Positions 36,917-46,052 are shown, counted from the stretch's first letter. The stretch: 64,000 nucleotides of DNA from Acidimicrobium ferrooxidans DSM 10331 (GCF_000023265.1 NC_013124.1:1-64000), one strand, 5' to 3'. Made by a program: numbers and translations. Notes: generated by a model not told the origin, from the letters alone.

Positions 36917-38089
36917 ATGACCCAAGCAGCAACGTGGCGTAACCGTGATGTGTGGCTGATCTCGTTGTCCGCTGGTTTTGCCGACCTCGGCTACCAGGCG
37001 ATCGTCGCCGGAGTACCGCTGCTGATCGTCGTCGACCTGCGTGCGAGCGCCCTGGTGTACGGCGTCGCCGCCGGCCTCGGCTACGGGCTGGGGACGTTCG
37101 CGTCGCTCGCGGGTGGTCGGCTCGCCGACCGCATCGGTCGACGTCCGGTTGCGATCGGCGGCAACCTCGGCATCTTGCTCCTGTCGCTGATCGCTCTGGC
37201 GAGAAGTGTCCCCATCGTCGTCCTGCTCTTCGTGCTGGGCTGGCTCGCGCGCAACTTCCGCTCGCCGGTTCGCCGGGCCATGCTCACCGAAGCCGTCGCG
37301 CCGGAGTGGCGCCGCAATGCATTCGGCCTTCTGCACGCCGTCGACGTGGGTGGCGGCGTGCTCTCCGCGCTTGCGGCGGTCGTGCTCGTCGGTGCGCACG
37401 TCGTCGGTCTGCGGGGCCTGTTCGCCTTCACCGCGATCCCGATCGCGATCTCGAGCCTGCTGCTCGCCAGCGCGCACCCGCACCGTACGGGCGGCGCCGG
37501 CGCGCGTCGCGACGTCCCGACGGCGCCGGCGAGCACGCTTCGTCGTGCAGTCCTCGTCGCGACCGCCCTCTATGGCTTCAGCTCCTATGCGCTCGGCTTT
37601 CCGGTCCTCGCGGTCGCGGCGCGCTCAGGATCTGCCACCGAGGGCTTCGGCGCCTATGCCTTGTTCCTCGGCGCCTCGGCGATCACTGGCTACGTCATCG
37701 GTGCGCGCCGCGGGTCCCCGATCGGTTGGCTCGCGCTTGGCGGCTACGGCCTCTCGGCACTTGGCTCGGCGCTCCTCGTGCCCGAGAGCGCGATGGTCTC
37801 GATCATCGGGGTTGGACTCCTCGGGGTGGGGCTCGGCGTCATCGAGACGTTGGAGCCGACCGTCATCTCGCGACTGGCACCGGACGCGGCTCAAGGAGGT
37901 GCGCTCGGTGCGCTCTCGGCGGCGCGGAGCGTCGGGCTCTTCGTCGCTGACGTCGTCGCGGGTCTGCTGTATGCCTCCCACGGAGGTGTGGCGTTCGTCT
38001 ACGGTGCGGTGCTCGCGGCGGTCGCTGCGATCATCATCGGCGCCCAAGCGCCGCTGGCCCGCCGGACGTTCCCAGCGGGCCAGTGGTGA
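36917..38089 (+). CDS. Major facilitator superfamily transporter
   Basis: This 390-residue membrane protein has about 12 hydrophobic helices and an MFS motif A between helices 2 and 3 (GGRLADRIGRRPV). A second such region is in LARNFRSPVRR. The substrate cannot be told; small drug-like or organic molecules are common in this branch. It is divergent from the peptidase gene with 98 bases between starts, and convergent with ino1, with a hairpin at its 3' end. Confidence 0.85.
   Translation: MTQAATWRNRDVWLISLSAGFADLGYQAIVAGVPLLIVVDLRASALVYGVAAGLGYGLGTFASLAGGRLADRIGRRPVAIGGNLGILLLSLIALARSVPIVVLLFVLGWLARNFRSPVRRAMLTEAVAPEWRRNAFGLLHAVDVGGGVLSALAAVVLVGAHVVGLRGLFAFTAIPIAISSLLLASAHPHRTGGAGARRDVPTAPASTLRRAVLVATALYGFSSYALGFPVLAVAARSGSATEGFGAYALFLGASAITGYVIGARRGSPIGWLALGGYGLSALGSALLVPESAMVSIIGVGLLGVGLGVIETLEPTVISRLAPDAAQGGALGALSAARSVGLFVADVVAGLLYASHGGVAFVYGAVLAAVAAIIIGAQAPLARRTFPAGQW
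38054..38083. terminator. Hairpin between convergent MFS and ino1 genes
   Basis: CTGGCCCGC at 38054-38062 and GCGGGCCAG at 38075-38083 form a perfect 9-base-pair stem with a 12-base loop, at the very end of the MFS gene and 20 bases from the end of the convergent ino1 gene. No T run follows. Bidirectional termination is plausible from its position, because GC-rich actinobacteria often lack U tracts. Confidence 0.5.
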
Positions 38090-38102
38090 GCGAAGAGCGC
38101 GT

Positions 38103-39182
38103 CTAGCGATCGGCGTCGCCGCGGGCGAACTCCTCCACCGCGCGTCGCGCATCCTCGTCGTGGAGCTGGCGCGGCGGTGACTTCATGAAGTAGGCCGAGG
38201 GTCCTTCGAGGGGCCCGCCGATGCCGCGGTCGAGGGCGATCTTGGCGCAGCGAACGGCGTCGATGATGACCCCGGCCGAGTTCGGCGAGTCCCAGACCTC
38301 GAGCTTGAGCTCGACGTTCAGCGGTACGTCTCCGAAGTTGCGGCCCTCGAGGCGGATGTAGGCCCACTTGCGGTCCTCGAGCCACGCGACGTGGTCGGAC
38401 GGGCCGATGTGGACGTTGTGGGAGTCGATGCCGTGCTCGATCTGGCTCGTCACCGACTGCGTCTTCGAGATCTTCTTCGACTCGAGTCGCGAGCGCTCGA
38501 GCATGTTCATGAAGTCCATATTGCCGCCGACGTTGAGCTGGTAGGTGCGATCGAGGACGAGTCCGCGATCTTCGAAGAGGCGAGCCAGCATGCGATGGAC
38601 GATGGTCGCACCGACCTGGCTCTTGATGTCGTCGCCGATGATGGGAACGCCAGCCTCACGGAAGCGCTCTGCCCAGACCGGGTCAGAGGCGATGAAGACA
38701 GGGATCGCGTTCACGAAGGCGACCCCCGCCTCGAGTGCGGCCTCGGCATAGGCACGTTGGGCTTGCTCGGAGCCGACCGGCAGGTAGGCGACGAGGACGT
38801 CAGCACGGGCCTCTCGCAGACGCGCCGCGACGTCGACGGGCGGGAGGGGCGACTCGGTGACGACTTGGCGGTAGTAGGTGCCGAGGCCATCGAGCGTCGG
38901 TCCACGATCGACGGTGACACCCGCCTCGGGGACGTCGGCGAACTTGATGGTGTTGTTGTGGCTCGCGAAGACGGCCTTCGACACGTCGAGGCCGACCTTC
39001 TCGTCGTCGACGTCGAAGGCGGCGACGACCTCGATGTCGCGCACGTGGTAACCCCCGAGCGTGACGTGCATCAGGCCCGGTACGTCTTGGTCGTCAGTGG
39101 CGTTCCGGTAGTACTCGATGCCTTGCACCAGCGAGCTCGCGCAGTTGCCGACCCCGGCAATCGCGAGGCGAATCGTTCCCAT
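38103..39182 (-). CDS. ino1: Myo-inositol-1-phosphate synthase
   Basis: Converts glucose-6-phosphate to inositol-1-phosphate with NAD, feeding phosphatidylinositol and possibly mycothiol-type thiols. The 359-residue actinobacterial-type enzyme starts [20 protein letters not shown] (NAD loop) and has [23 protein letters not shown] and [12 protein letters not shown]. The ATG at 39182 is preceded by GGAGAAGGGG. A PadR regulator and a DUF5318 gene lie directly upstream, the same neighbourhood as in mycobacteria. Confidence 0.94.
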   Translation of the reverse strand: MGTIRLAIAGVGNCASSLVQGIEYYRNATDDQDVPGLMHVTLGGYHVRDIEVVAAFDVDDEKVGLDVSKAVFASHNNTIKFADVPEAGVTVDRGPTLDGLGTYYRQVVTESPLPPVDVAARLREARADVLVAYLPVGSEQAQRAYAEAALEAGVAFVNAIPVFIASDPVWAERFREAGVPIIGDDIKSQVGATIVHRMLARLFEDRGLVLDRTYQLNVGGNMDFMNMLERSRLESKKISKTQSVTSQIEHGIDSHNVHIGPSDHVAWLEDRKWAYIRLEGRNFGDVPLNVELKLEVWDSPNSAGVIIDAVRCAKIALDRGIGGPLEGPSAYFMKSPPRQLHDEDARRAVEEFARGDADR

Positions 39183-39268
39183 TCTGTTCCCCTTCTCCTT
39201 TCTGAGCGCCGATGGTCTGAGCGTCGATGGCTCGCCGTCGTCGGCCGCATGTGACGACGTTCGCATCG

Positions 39269-39862
39269 TCACGAGGTCGTCGATGCGCCGTAGCCAGCCG
39301 GCGCGGCGTCGAGGACCGCGAGTTCCGAGGCCGTGCGTGCCCGGACGATGTCGAGCCAGAGGTCGGGCATCTCCTGCTCGAGCCGGTCGAGCTCCTCGAG
39401 ACGCTCGACGAGGCTGCGCCGACGACCGCGCAGCAGTGCGCGGCGCGTCTCTGGCGCGACCAGCGAACTCGCCACCAGCGCGATGGTCGCGATGCGATCG
39501 TCGGCCATGTCGGCGAACTCGAGCGCGGTGCGCAGGCGCGCACGTCCCTCGTCGGTGATGCGATAGGTCCGTCGGCTCCGGCCACCTGCGGTGCTGGCAG
39601 CCAGGACCAACTCGGCCGCGAGGACGCCGGGGAGGCGAGCTGGATCGAGGCGACCCACCGCACCGACGGAGGCGATGAGCCCACTGCGCGCCAAGCGAGC
39701 GAGCGCCGGATAGATCGAACCGTACGAGAAGCGACCGATCTCCCCGAAGGTCGCCTGGAGCCGACGGGCGACCTCGTACCCATGGGCCGGCGCCGCCTCG
39801 AGCACGACGAGCGTCGCGAGTTCGACCGCCGTCAGCTCTTTCGCGCGCTCGGACGAGACCAT
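39269..39862 (-). CDS. PadR family transcriptional regulator
   Basis: The 197-residue protein has a winged helix typical of PadR ([49 protein letters not shown]) and a helical C terminus for dimerisation. It lies directly upstream of ino1 on the same strand, and a near neighbour of ino1 in mycobacteria is also PadR-type, so it may regulate inositol synthesis. The ATG at 39862 is used; another ATG at 39874 is in frame. A perfect palindrome 28 bases upstream is a likely binding site. Confidence 0.85.
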   Translation of the reverse strand: MVSSERAKELTAVELATLVVLEAAPAHGYEVARRLQATFGEIGRFSYGSIYPALARLARSGLIASVGAVGRLDPARLPGVLAAELVLAASTAGGRSRRTYRITDEGRARLRTALEFADMADDRIATIALVASSLVAPETRRALLRGRRRSLVERLEELDRLEQEMPDLWLDIVRARTASELAVLDAAPAGYGASTTS

Positions 39863-39889
39863 GGTGCGTAGCATAGTGGCTGATACGAG

Positions 39890-39904
39890 ATATCGATTCG
39901 ATAT
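39890..39904. promoter_or_regulatory. Palindromic operator candidate for PadR
   Basis: ATATCGA-T-TCGATAT is a perfect 7-base inverted repeat around one base, and is the most AT-rich segment in the neighbourhood. It lies between the divergent PadR and DUF5318 genes, 28 bases from the PadR start and 55 from the other. PadR regulators usually bind such AT-rich dyads to repress themselves and a neighbour. Confidence 0.55.
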
Positions 39905-39959
39905 AGCGGCCGAAACCCTGATTCCGGCCATCGTGCGGTGGAGGCGCTACCATGGCGTC

Positions 39960-40349
39960 GTGGATCAAGGTCGCGCGCGCGAGGTCGGTGGTCGGCTGGC
40001 CACCAGCGTCGATCACCGCCTACTCAGGTGGCGAACGCTGCGCGCCCTCGCTGCCGGAACCATCGTCAGAGAAGACGTGTGTGATGCCGGTTTCGAGCTC
40101 TCGCGTGCGGCGAGCGCGTTCGGCATTCCCCGAGGGGTCGTGTGTCCTGTGTGTGCTGCCGATGCGTTGCGTGAGGTTGCATTCGCCTTCGGCAAGGGGC
40201 TCCCGCACGAGGGCCAGGTCGTCGGGGGCACGCTCGTCGAGGAGGCGCTCGACGCGGTGCCGGATGTTCGGCTGTTTCGTGTCGAGGTCTGTCTGGCGTG
40301 CCGTTGGAACTTCGTGATCGAAGAGCGCGGTCACACCGGCGTGCGATAG
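39960..40349 (+). CDS. DUF5318 family zinc-ribbon-like protein
   Basis: This 129-residue actinobacterial protein of unknown function is recognised by its position divergent from PadR-ino1 and its two Cys pairs, CPVC near residue 62 and CLAC near residue 113, which could bind a metal. It starts [11 protein letters not shown] at a GTG. Longer in-frame starts would run through the palindrome. It may be part of the same regulatory unit, but no function is known to me. Confidence 0.7.
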   Translation: MDQGRAREVGGRLATSVDHRLLRWRTLRALAAGTIVREDVCDAGFELSRAASAFGIPRGVVCPVCAADALREVAFAFGKGLPHEGQVVGGTLVEEALDAVPDVRLFRVEVCLACRWNFVIEERGHTGVR

Positions 40350-40428
40350 GGTTGGATCGATGCCGGTGTCACCCCCGGCAGAGCGCCTGTAGCGCGAGGA
40401 GCGCACGGGACCTCGGAGAGGGGGAAAC

Positions 40429-41328
40429 ATGGAGTCAGCGTCGATGAGCGACCGTATCGCGACGGTCCCGGCCATCGCTGGATCGAAGGTACGCTCCGGG
40501 AGTCGGCCACTCGTCATGGTGACCGCCTACGACGCGCCAGGGGCGCGCATTGCCGACGACGGTGGCGTCGACATGATCCTCGTCGGCGACTCGGTGGCGA
40601 TGGCGGTGCTCGGCATGCCCGACACGCTCGGGGTGCGGGTCCGTGACATCGCCCACCACGTAGCGGCGGTGCGGCGGGCGCAGCCGAGAGCCCTCGTCGT
40701 CGCGGATCTGCCATGGTTGAGCTACCACCGCGGACGTCGCCGTGCAGTCGAGGCCGCCGGCAAGCTCGTGCGCGCCGGCGCGCAGGCCGTCAAGCTGGAG
40801 GGGGGTCGCGAACGCCTTGACGTCATCGACGCACTCGTGCGCGCGCAGATCCCGGTGATGGGTCACCTCGGCCTCACCCCCCAGAGCGCGAACGTCTTCG
40901 GTGGCATGGTCGTCCAAGGCCGTTCGATCGTCGCGGCCGAACGCATCCTCGCAGACGCCATGGCCCTCGAGCAGGCGGGGGTCTTCGCCATGGTCCTCGA
41001 GGGAATTCCGGCCCCGATCGCCTCGGTCGTGACGGCTCGCGTCGGCGTCCCGACCATCGGTATCGGTGCGGGCGCAGGTTGCGATGGGCAGGTCCTCGTG
41101 TTCCACGATCTGCTCGGGTTCGCCGATGGCCATCGGCCGCGGTTCGTCAAGACCTATGCGGAGCTCGGCGCCGCGGCTCGCGAGGCGGTCGCCGCCTGGG
41201 CCAAGGACGTGACGGAGGGCGCCTATCCCGATGACGCGCATGCCTACCGCGCCTCTACCGAGCTCGCTGCGTGGGCCGAGCGACAGCTCACGAGCGAGGA
41301 GCGTCGTGGGGGCGCGCCTCGCTCCTAG
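40429..41328 (+). CDS. panB: 3-methyl-2-oxobutanoate hydroxymethyltransferase
   Basis: First enzyme of pantothenate synthesis, making ketopantoate from alpha-ketoisovalerate and methylenetetrahydrofolate. The 299-residue barrel has LVMVTAYDAPGA, ILVGDSVAM (metal Asp), AVKLEGG and VPTIGIGAGAGCDGQVLV. The ATG follows GAGGGGG. No panC or panD gene is adjacent, so the pathway is scattered. Its end overlaps the convergent dnaB stop by 4 bases. Confidence 0.95.
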   Translation: MESASMSDRIATVPAIAGSKVRSGSRPLVMVTAYDAPGARIADDGGVDMILVGDSVAMAVLGMPDTLGVRVRDIAHHVAAVRRAQPRALVVADLPWLSYHRGRRRAVEAAGKLVRAGAQAVKLEGGRERLDVIDALVRAQIPVMGHLGLTPQSANVFGGMVVQGRSIVAAERILADAMALEQAGVFAMVLEGIPAPIASVVTARVGVPTIGIGAGAGCDGQVLVFHDLLGFADGHRPRFVKTYAELGAAAREAVAAWAKDVTEGAYPDDAHAYRASTELAAWAERQLTSEERRGGAPRS

Positions 41329-43082
41329 TCGCTGGGCGCGATATCTGCGAAGCGGGTCCAGTCGGCGATGAAGGCCAGGTTGACGGTGCCCTGGGGACCG
41401 TTGCGGTGCTTGGCGACGATGATCTCGGCGACGCCGCGATCGGTGGTGTCGGGGTGGTACAGCTCGTCTCGGTAGATGAACATGACCACGTCGGCGTCTT
41501 GCTCGAGAGAGTTGTGCACGATGACGCCGTCGGCGACGAACGCATGCGTCTCGGGTACCTCGATATCGAAGACGAGCTCCGTGCCGAGTTCGTCGACCGA
41601 CTCGACGACGGTCGTCGCCACCGTAGTCGCATCCAGGAGGACGTGGACCACGTCGCCGGATACGAGGGTCCCGGCCTCCCGCCATCCCGACGATGTGGCG
41701 ATCGGGTGATTGCCGGTCGCGCGGAGGATCGAGCCGTTGGCGAGGGTCAGGCGTCGCAGTGGCTTGAGGCCGGTGGCCACGACGCGTGTACCCATGGCGA
41801 CCGTCGGCACGCCCTCGGGGGTGACGGATGCGAGCGGAACGGATCTCGCCCCCTTGCTCCAGAGCATGCCGATGGGAACCTCGGTACCGTCGGCGAGGCG
41901 TACCTTGGCGTCCCACGAGAGGCAACCGGACTCGCGGAGGTCCGCGAGTTGCGGGCGACGATCGCTGCGTGATTCGAGGTTGCGCGACAGCTGGGAGAGC
42001 GCGATGATCGGCACGTCGAGCTCGCGGGCGAGCAGCTTGAGGCCACGGGAGATCTCGGAGACCTCGAGCTGCCGTGACTCGCTCTGGCGTCGACTGCTCA
42101 TCAGCTGGAGGTAGTCGATGACGACGAGCGAGAGTCCTTGCTCGGCCTTGATACGCCGCGCGCGCGTGCGGAGGTCGAGGACGGTCAGGTTCGGGTCGTC
42201 ATCAATGAGGATCGGGCGCGTGGCGAGTTCGCCGGCGGCGTTGGAGACCTGATCCCACTCGCGTTCGTTCAGACGGCCGGAGCGGAGGCGTTGCGAATTG
42301 ACGCGCGCCTGCGACGCGACCAGCCGCTGGCCGAGCTCGATGCGGTTCATCTCGAGCGAGAACAGCAGGACGGGCTCGCTCTGGTTGCGGGCGACGTTCA
42401 GCGCCATCGAGAGCGCGAAGGACGTCTTGCCCATGCCCGGTCGAGCACCGACGATGATGAGGTTCGATCGATGCAAGCCCGTGAGCAGCTCATCGAGGTC
42501 GCGAAAGCCGGTCGGGACGGCGAAGGCGCCCAGATCGTCGGAGCCGGCGACCTGCTCGAGCTGCTCGAGGACCTCCATCAGCACCTGCTCGAGGTGCGCC
42601 GCGGACTCGTGACTCGTGCCCCGCGCGACGTTCAGGATGCTGGCCTCGGCGTGATCGAGCAGCGCGCGTACGTCCTTCGGGAGGCCGTAGGCCTCCTCGG
42701 CGATGTCAGAGGCGGTCCGGATGAGGCGCCGAAGGATCCCGTAGTCGCGGACGATCTGGGCGTAGCGCCCGGCGGACGCGATGGCTGGGGTCTGGATGAC
42801 CAGACGGTTCAGCCCCTCTTGACCACCGAGCGCCTCCTCGATGCCCAGGCGACGGAGTTCGTCGCCCACCGAGACCGGGTCCGTGGTCTCACCGCGGGCG
42901 TAGAGGTCAGCGAGGACGCGAAAGAGCTCTCGGTGTGACGGTCGAAAGAAGTCGTCGGCTTCGACGAGTTCGACGGCGTCCCCGATCGCTTCTCGCGACA
43001 GCAGCATGGCCCCGAGGAGCGACTCCTCGGCCTCGATGTTGTGCGGCGGCAGCCGATCCTCGGGCCCTTGCGAGCGGGCCAT
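41325..43082 (-). CDS. dnaB: Replicative DNA helicase DnaB with embedded intein
   Basis: DnaB unwinds the fork ahead of the polymerase. The 585-residue precursor has the N-terminal domain (about 10-110), linker, RecA-like domain with Walker A GARPGMGKTS near 212-221, Walker B VVIDYLQLM (320-328), and the arginine-finger region. An intein occupies residues 387-524. After excision the helicase has 447 residues and joins LADLRESG with SLEQDADVVMF. It ends the rpsF-ssb-rpsR-rplI-dnaB gene series, which in mycobacteria also ends in an intein-bearing dnaB. Confidence 0.96.
   Translation of the reverse strand: MARSQGPEDRLPPHNIEAEESLLGAMLLSREAIGDAVELVEADDFFRPSHRELFRVLADLYARGETTDPVSVGDELRRLGIEEALGGQEGLNRLVIQTPAIASAGRYAQIVRDYGILRRLIRTASDIAEEAYGLPKDVRALLDHAEASILNVARGTSHESAAHLEQVLMEVLEQLEQVAGSDDLGAFAVPTGFRDLDELLTGLHRSNLIIVGARPGMGKTSFALSMALNVARNQSEPVLLFSLEMNRIELGQRLVASQARVNSQRLRSGRLNEREWDQVSNAAGELATRPILIDDDPNLTVLDLRTRARRIKAEQGLSLVVIDYLQLMSSRRQSESRQLEVSEISRGLKLLARELDVPIIALSQLSRNLESRSDRRPQLADLRESGCLSWDAKVRLADGTEVPIGMLWSKGARSVPLASVTPEGVPTVAMGTRVVATGLKPLRRLTLANGSILRATGNHPIATSSGWREAGTLVSGDVVHVLLDATTVATTVVESVDELGTELVFDIEVPETHAFVADGVIVHNSLEQDADVVMFIYRDELYHPDTTDRGVAEIIVAKHRNGPQGTVNLAFIADWTRFADIAPSD
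41511..41924 (-). mobile_element. Mini-intein in DnaB, without homing endonuclease
   Basis: The intein is 138 residues: Cys387 (CLSWDAKVRLADGT, block A) to Asn524. Block B is TGNHPIATSSGW with T456 and H459. Block F/G ends VFDIEVPETHAFVADGVIVHN, and the following extein residue is Ser525. The Cys1, penultimate His, terminal Asn and Ser+1 needed for splicing are all present. The length leaves no room for an endonuclease. The insertion point RESG/SLEQDAD is the same active-site-adjacent site used by the cyanobacterial DnaB intein. Confidence 0.93.
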
Positions 43083-43095
43083 CGCGGACCGGGGC

Positions 43096-43548
43096 TCAGC
43101 GCTCGCTGGCCGCGACCGAAACGGTGATCGCCACGTCGACGCCGTGGCCCAGCGCGATCACGACGGGGTGCTCTCCGACCTGCTTGATCGGAGCCGGAAT
43201 GCGCACGTGCTCCCGTTCGATCGTGACGCCGGTGGCTTCGGCGATCGCGCGCACGATGTCGGCGGCCGTGATCGACCCGAACAGCGTGCCCTCCTCGGAG
43301 GCGCGAGCACTGAGTGCGAGCTCGATGCCGGCGAGCTGACGCGCCGTGGCCTCGGCCTCGGCACGCTCGCGCTCGCGTGCGAGCTGTGCCTTCGCTCGCA
43401 TCGCCTCAGCTTGGTGGGCGATCTTCGGCGTGGCGGCAACGGCCAGCCGACGCGGGATCAGGTAGTTGCGGGCGTAGCCATCGGCAACGCGGACGATGTC
43501 GCCACGATCGCCGAGGCCTTGGACCCGCGCGCGCAGGAGGACGTTCAT
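43096..43548 (-). CDS. rplI: 50S ribosomal protein L9
   Basis: L9 binds 23S rRNA through its N-terminal domain. The 150-residue protein has the family start [29 protein letters not shown], a long central helix rich in Arg and Glu, and the C-terminal domain. The start overlaps the end of rpsR by 4 bases and dnaB follows after 13 bases. Confidence 0.96.
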   Translation of the reverse strand: MNVLLRARVQGLGDRGDIVRVADGYARNYLIPRRLAVAATPKIAHQAEAMRAKAQLARERERAEAEATARQLAGIELALSARASEEGTLFGSITAADIVRAIAEATGVTIEREHVRIPAPIKQVGEHPVVIALGHGVDVAITVSVAASER

Positions 43549-43952
43549 GCCTGTTCCTCCTCGGCTGCTGGCGTCTCTTCCTCGTCGGCGCTGGTGCGGT
43601 CGGTGGCCTGGGCGCGGTTCCGCGAGCGCAGCTCGCGGTCACCGACGGGCTGGTCGCCCTGGTTGCGGCGGCTTCGGTCGGAGACCGGACGGATCACGTA
43701 GGGCAGCAGTGCGAGCTCGCGCGCCACCTTGATGGCGTTGGCGACGTCGGCTTGGTGCTGGGCACAGTTACCCGTGACCCGCCGGGCGCGGATCTTGGCT
43801 CGCTCCGACGTGAAACGACGCAGGAGATCGACGTCCTTGTAGTCGACCCAGTCCACGTGCTGCTGGCAGAAAACGCAGGGCTTCTTCTTGATGCGCTTGG
43901 TCTCGGGTGCCTCGCGGCCCCGACGCTTGCGCTTGGTCGCTGTCTTCGGCAT
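43545..43952 (-). CDS. rpsR: 30S ribosomal protein S18 with C-terminal extension
   Basis: The core (about 22-85) is S18: [28 protein letters not shown] pattern, [14 protein letters not shown], and [13 protein letters not shown]. Cys pairs CVFC and C63 fit the zinc-binding form of S18. The protein is 135 residues, compared with about 75-90 in most bacteria, because of a basic N-terminal stretch and a hydrophilic tail ending in acidic residues ([14 protein letters not shown]). It is preceded by ssb and followed by rplI. Confidence 0.95.
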   Translation of the reverse strand: MPKTATKRKRRGREAPETKRIKKKPCVFCQQHVDWVDYKDVDLLRRFTSERAKIRARRVTGNCAQHQADVANAIKVARELALLPYVIRPVSDRSRRNQGDQPVGDRELRSRNRAQATDRTSADEEETPAAEEEQA

Positions 43953-43955
43953 TGC

Positions 43956-44402
43956 TTAGAACGGCTCCTCTTCGTATCCCACGCCCCCGTCGGCGACAGG
44001 GGACGGCTCGTTCGTCACGGGTCTGCCCGATCCGGTCCGACGCTCGGTGCGGTGCACCTCTGCGGTTGCCCAACGGAGCGACGGGCCGACCTCTTCGGCC
44101 ACGACCTGAACCTTGGATCGGCGCTCTCCCTCTGGCGTTTCCCAGCTGCGCTGTTCGAGGCGGCCCACGATGATGGCGCGAGAACCCTTCTCGAGGCTCG
44201 TCGAGACGTTGTCGGCGAGGTCGCCCCAGCAGATCACCTCGAAGAACGAGGTGGACTCTTCCCACTCCTGGGTCTGCTGATTGAGGCGGCGTCGGTTCAC
44301 CGCAATGGAGAAGAGCGCCTGGGCCCGACCCTGGGCGGTGAAGCGCAGTTCTGGCTCCTTCGTGAGGTTGCCGACGAGTGTGACGGAGTTACCTGCTGAC
44401 AT
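43956..44402 (-). CDS. ssb: Single-stranded DNA-binding protein
   Basis: SSB coats single-stranded DNA and recruits repair proteins by its acidic tail. The 148-residue protein has an OB fold (NSVTLVGNLTKEPELRFT, FSIAVNRR, DNVSTSLEKGSRAIIVGRLEQRSWE) and an extended middle. It ends YEEEPF, the usual acidic hydrophobic tip. It is embedded in the rpsF-ssb-rpsR series. Confidence 0.96.
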   Translation of the reverse strand: MSAGNSVTLVGNLTKEPELRFTAQGRAQALFSIAVNRRRLNQQTQEWEESTSFFEVICWGDLADNVSTSLEKGSRAIIVGRLEQRSWETPEGERRSKVQVVAEEVGPSLRWATAEVHRTERRTGSGRPVTNEPSPVADGGVGYEEEPF

Positions 44403-44429
44403 GGTGGCCTTTCGCTCGGTTCACCCGGC

Positions 44430-44768
44430 CTAGGCGCGGCCTGGCGCGCCGAGGAGGGGGATCTTGCCGTTCGCGGCGAGCGCGTCAGGGAGCCGAATGG
44501 TCTTGTGACGCAGGACACCGTCGGCGATCGAGAGCACACGATCGAGTTCATCGATCGTCGCTGGTTCGGCGTGCAGCCGAAGGAAGCTGTAGGCACCATC
44601 GGTGCGGTGTGCGATCGGGTAGGCGAGCATGCGCCGACCCCAGTGCGCTTCTTGGGTGATGGCTCCACCGCCCTGATTGACGATGGAACGAATTCGGTCG
44701 AAGAGCGCGGTGCGCGCTTCCTCGTCGAGCGCTGGTGACGTGATCAGCGCGAGTTCATACTCCCGCAT
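44430..44768 (-). CDS. rpsF: 30S ribosomal protein S6
   Basis: S6 forms a heterodimer with S18 on 16S rRNA. The 112-residue protein starts MREYELALITSPALDEEAR and has the ribonucleoprotein fold with WGRRMLAYPI and a YSFLRLHAEP strand. The ATG at 44768 follows AGGAGG, which excludes the 13-residue upstream extension. It is the promoter-proximal gene of the operon leading to dnaB. Confidence 0.96.
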   Translation of the reverse strand: MREYELALITSPALDEEARTALFDRIRSIVNQGGGAITQEAHWGRRMLAYPIAHRTDGAYSFLRLHAEPATIDELDRVLSIADGVLRHKTIRLPDALAANGKIPLLGAPGRA

Positions 44769-44851
44769 GTGGGTTCCTCCTGTGGACCTGGGATGCCAGG
44801 GCCCCATGATGGGGCAGGGTGGCGCCGAGCGCCACAGCGAGCATAGCGCAC

Positions 44852-45481
44852 CTAGGAGTGCGCCCGCGCCTGACCGATCGGCGGTTCGTCGTGTCGATGG
44901 AGGGGAAGTTGCGCCTCGAGCTCGTCAGGGATCAGTCGACTGAGGGAATGGAAGAGGAGGAACGAGAAGCCGATCTGGAAGATCACCTCACCCTGGAACA
45001 GAACCATGATCCCGTCGTTCGGCAGCGAGAGCAGCGCCATGACACCACCGACGATCTGCATGACGATCATCGTCGCGTTGAACCAGGAGCGCGCGTAGCG
45101 CCACCAGATCCACCCCGACATGAGCAGTTGCTCGACGAAGAGGATGGAGCCGAGGGTCTGGTGGGTCCAGTCGAAGAGGGTGCCCCAGGTGTAGGGGGTG
45201 AACGCGATGCCGACGATCAGCACCGCCATCATCCGGAGCGCACGGCGCAGCACGCCGAGCCCGCCGGTCGTGGGGAGGTCACGTCCAGCCCTCCACGAGA
45301 GGACGGCACAGAGCACGAAGCCGATCGCGAGCGGGATGAAGCTGTCGAGGTGGGTCAGGTAGTAGCTGATGCCGTAGCCATCGATCGCCGAACTCGGGTA
45401 CCAGATCGCGACGAGCAGCAGGGCGCCGAAGAGGGCGAGGTCGGCAGCGAGGAGCCGGTCGAGTGTCTTCGTCCGAAGCAT
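44852..45481 (-). CDS. Polytopic membrane protein, function unknown
   Basis: The 209-residue protein has about six hydrophobic segments (LLAADLALFGALLLVAIW, FIPLAIGFVLCAVL, MMAVLIVGIAFTP and others). A Trp-rich loop is IWWRYARSWF, and the soluble tail is His-rich (LPLHRHDEPP). No enzyme motif is seen. It lies just upstream of rpsF on the same strand with an 83-base gap, but is probably expressed separately. I do not recognise the family. Confidence 0.6.
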   Translation of the reverse strand: MLRTKTLDRLLAADLALFGALLLVAIWYPSSAIDGYGISYYLTHLDSFIPLAIGFVLCAVLSWRAGRDLPTTGGLGVLRRALRMMAVLIVGIAFTPYTWGTLFDWTHQTLGSILFVEQLLMSGWIWWRYARSWFNATMIVMQIVGGVMALLSLPNDGIMVLFQGEVIFQIGFSFLLFHSLSRLIPDELEAQLPLHRHDEPPIGQARAHS

Positions 45482-45650
45482 CGCTCGCCTCCCTTCGCGG
45501 TCAGGACTTCATCGTCGCTGTGCCATCTCCCAATAACGTTGCATTATACAACCGTAATCCCGCCCCGCGAAGCCACAGCTGGTGTTCGGTCGCTGAACTG
45601 CCAGCATGGCTCATCGATGGCGTCCTAGACTCCTCGCGGAGGTGGTCGTG

Positions 45651-46052
45651 GTGGGACAGCGGTGGGCCGCCCTCGGTACGTCGGGCCGGATCGTCACGGT
45701 CGTCTCCGTGATCGTGCTGATCGCTCTGTTCCTACCGTGGTACGGCGTGAGCATCGGATCGCTGAGTGTGTCCGTCGATGGGTTGCACTCCTACGGCCTG
45801 CTGACCGCCCTCGGTGTGGTCGTCGTCGCCGTCGGTGTCGGCGCGAACGCGCCATGGGTGCGTGGTGCGCGTCTTGCCGGGGTCGTGCTCGAGGCGGTCG
45901 GCGCAGTCGCGTTCCTCGCCGCCTACCATGCGGCAGGGTCGACGAGCGCGCTGTCGGTGTCGTTCGGACCCGAGATCGGGGTGTATCTCGCGCTGCTCGC
46001 GAGCCTGGTTGGCGTGGTCGCGGCGTTGAACGAACGCCGGCGTGCCGTCTGA
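45651..46052 (+). CDS. Small membrane protein with four helices, function unknown
   Basis: This protein of about 133 residues has four hydrophobic segments (VTVVSVIVLIALFLPWYGVSI, LLTALGVVVVAVGVG, LAGVVLEAVGAVAFLAAY, GVYLALLASLVGVVAAL) and a short loop with DGLHSYG. GGAGGT at 45638-45643 precedes paired GTG codons at 45648 and 45651. The ATG at 45606 is less likely. The next gene overlaps the stop by one base, so the pair is an operon with the lipoprotein. Confidence 0.6.
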   Translation: MGQRWAALGTSGRIVTVVSVIVLIALFLPWYGVSIGSLSVSVDGLHSYGLLTALGVVVVAVGVGANAPWVRGARLAGVVLEAVGAVAFLAAYHAAGSTSALSVSFGPEIGVYLALLASLVGVVAALNERRRAV

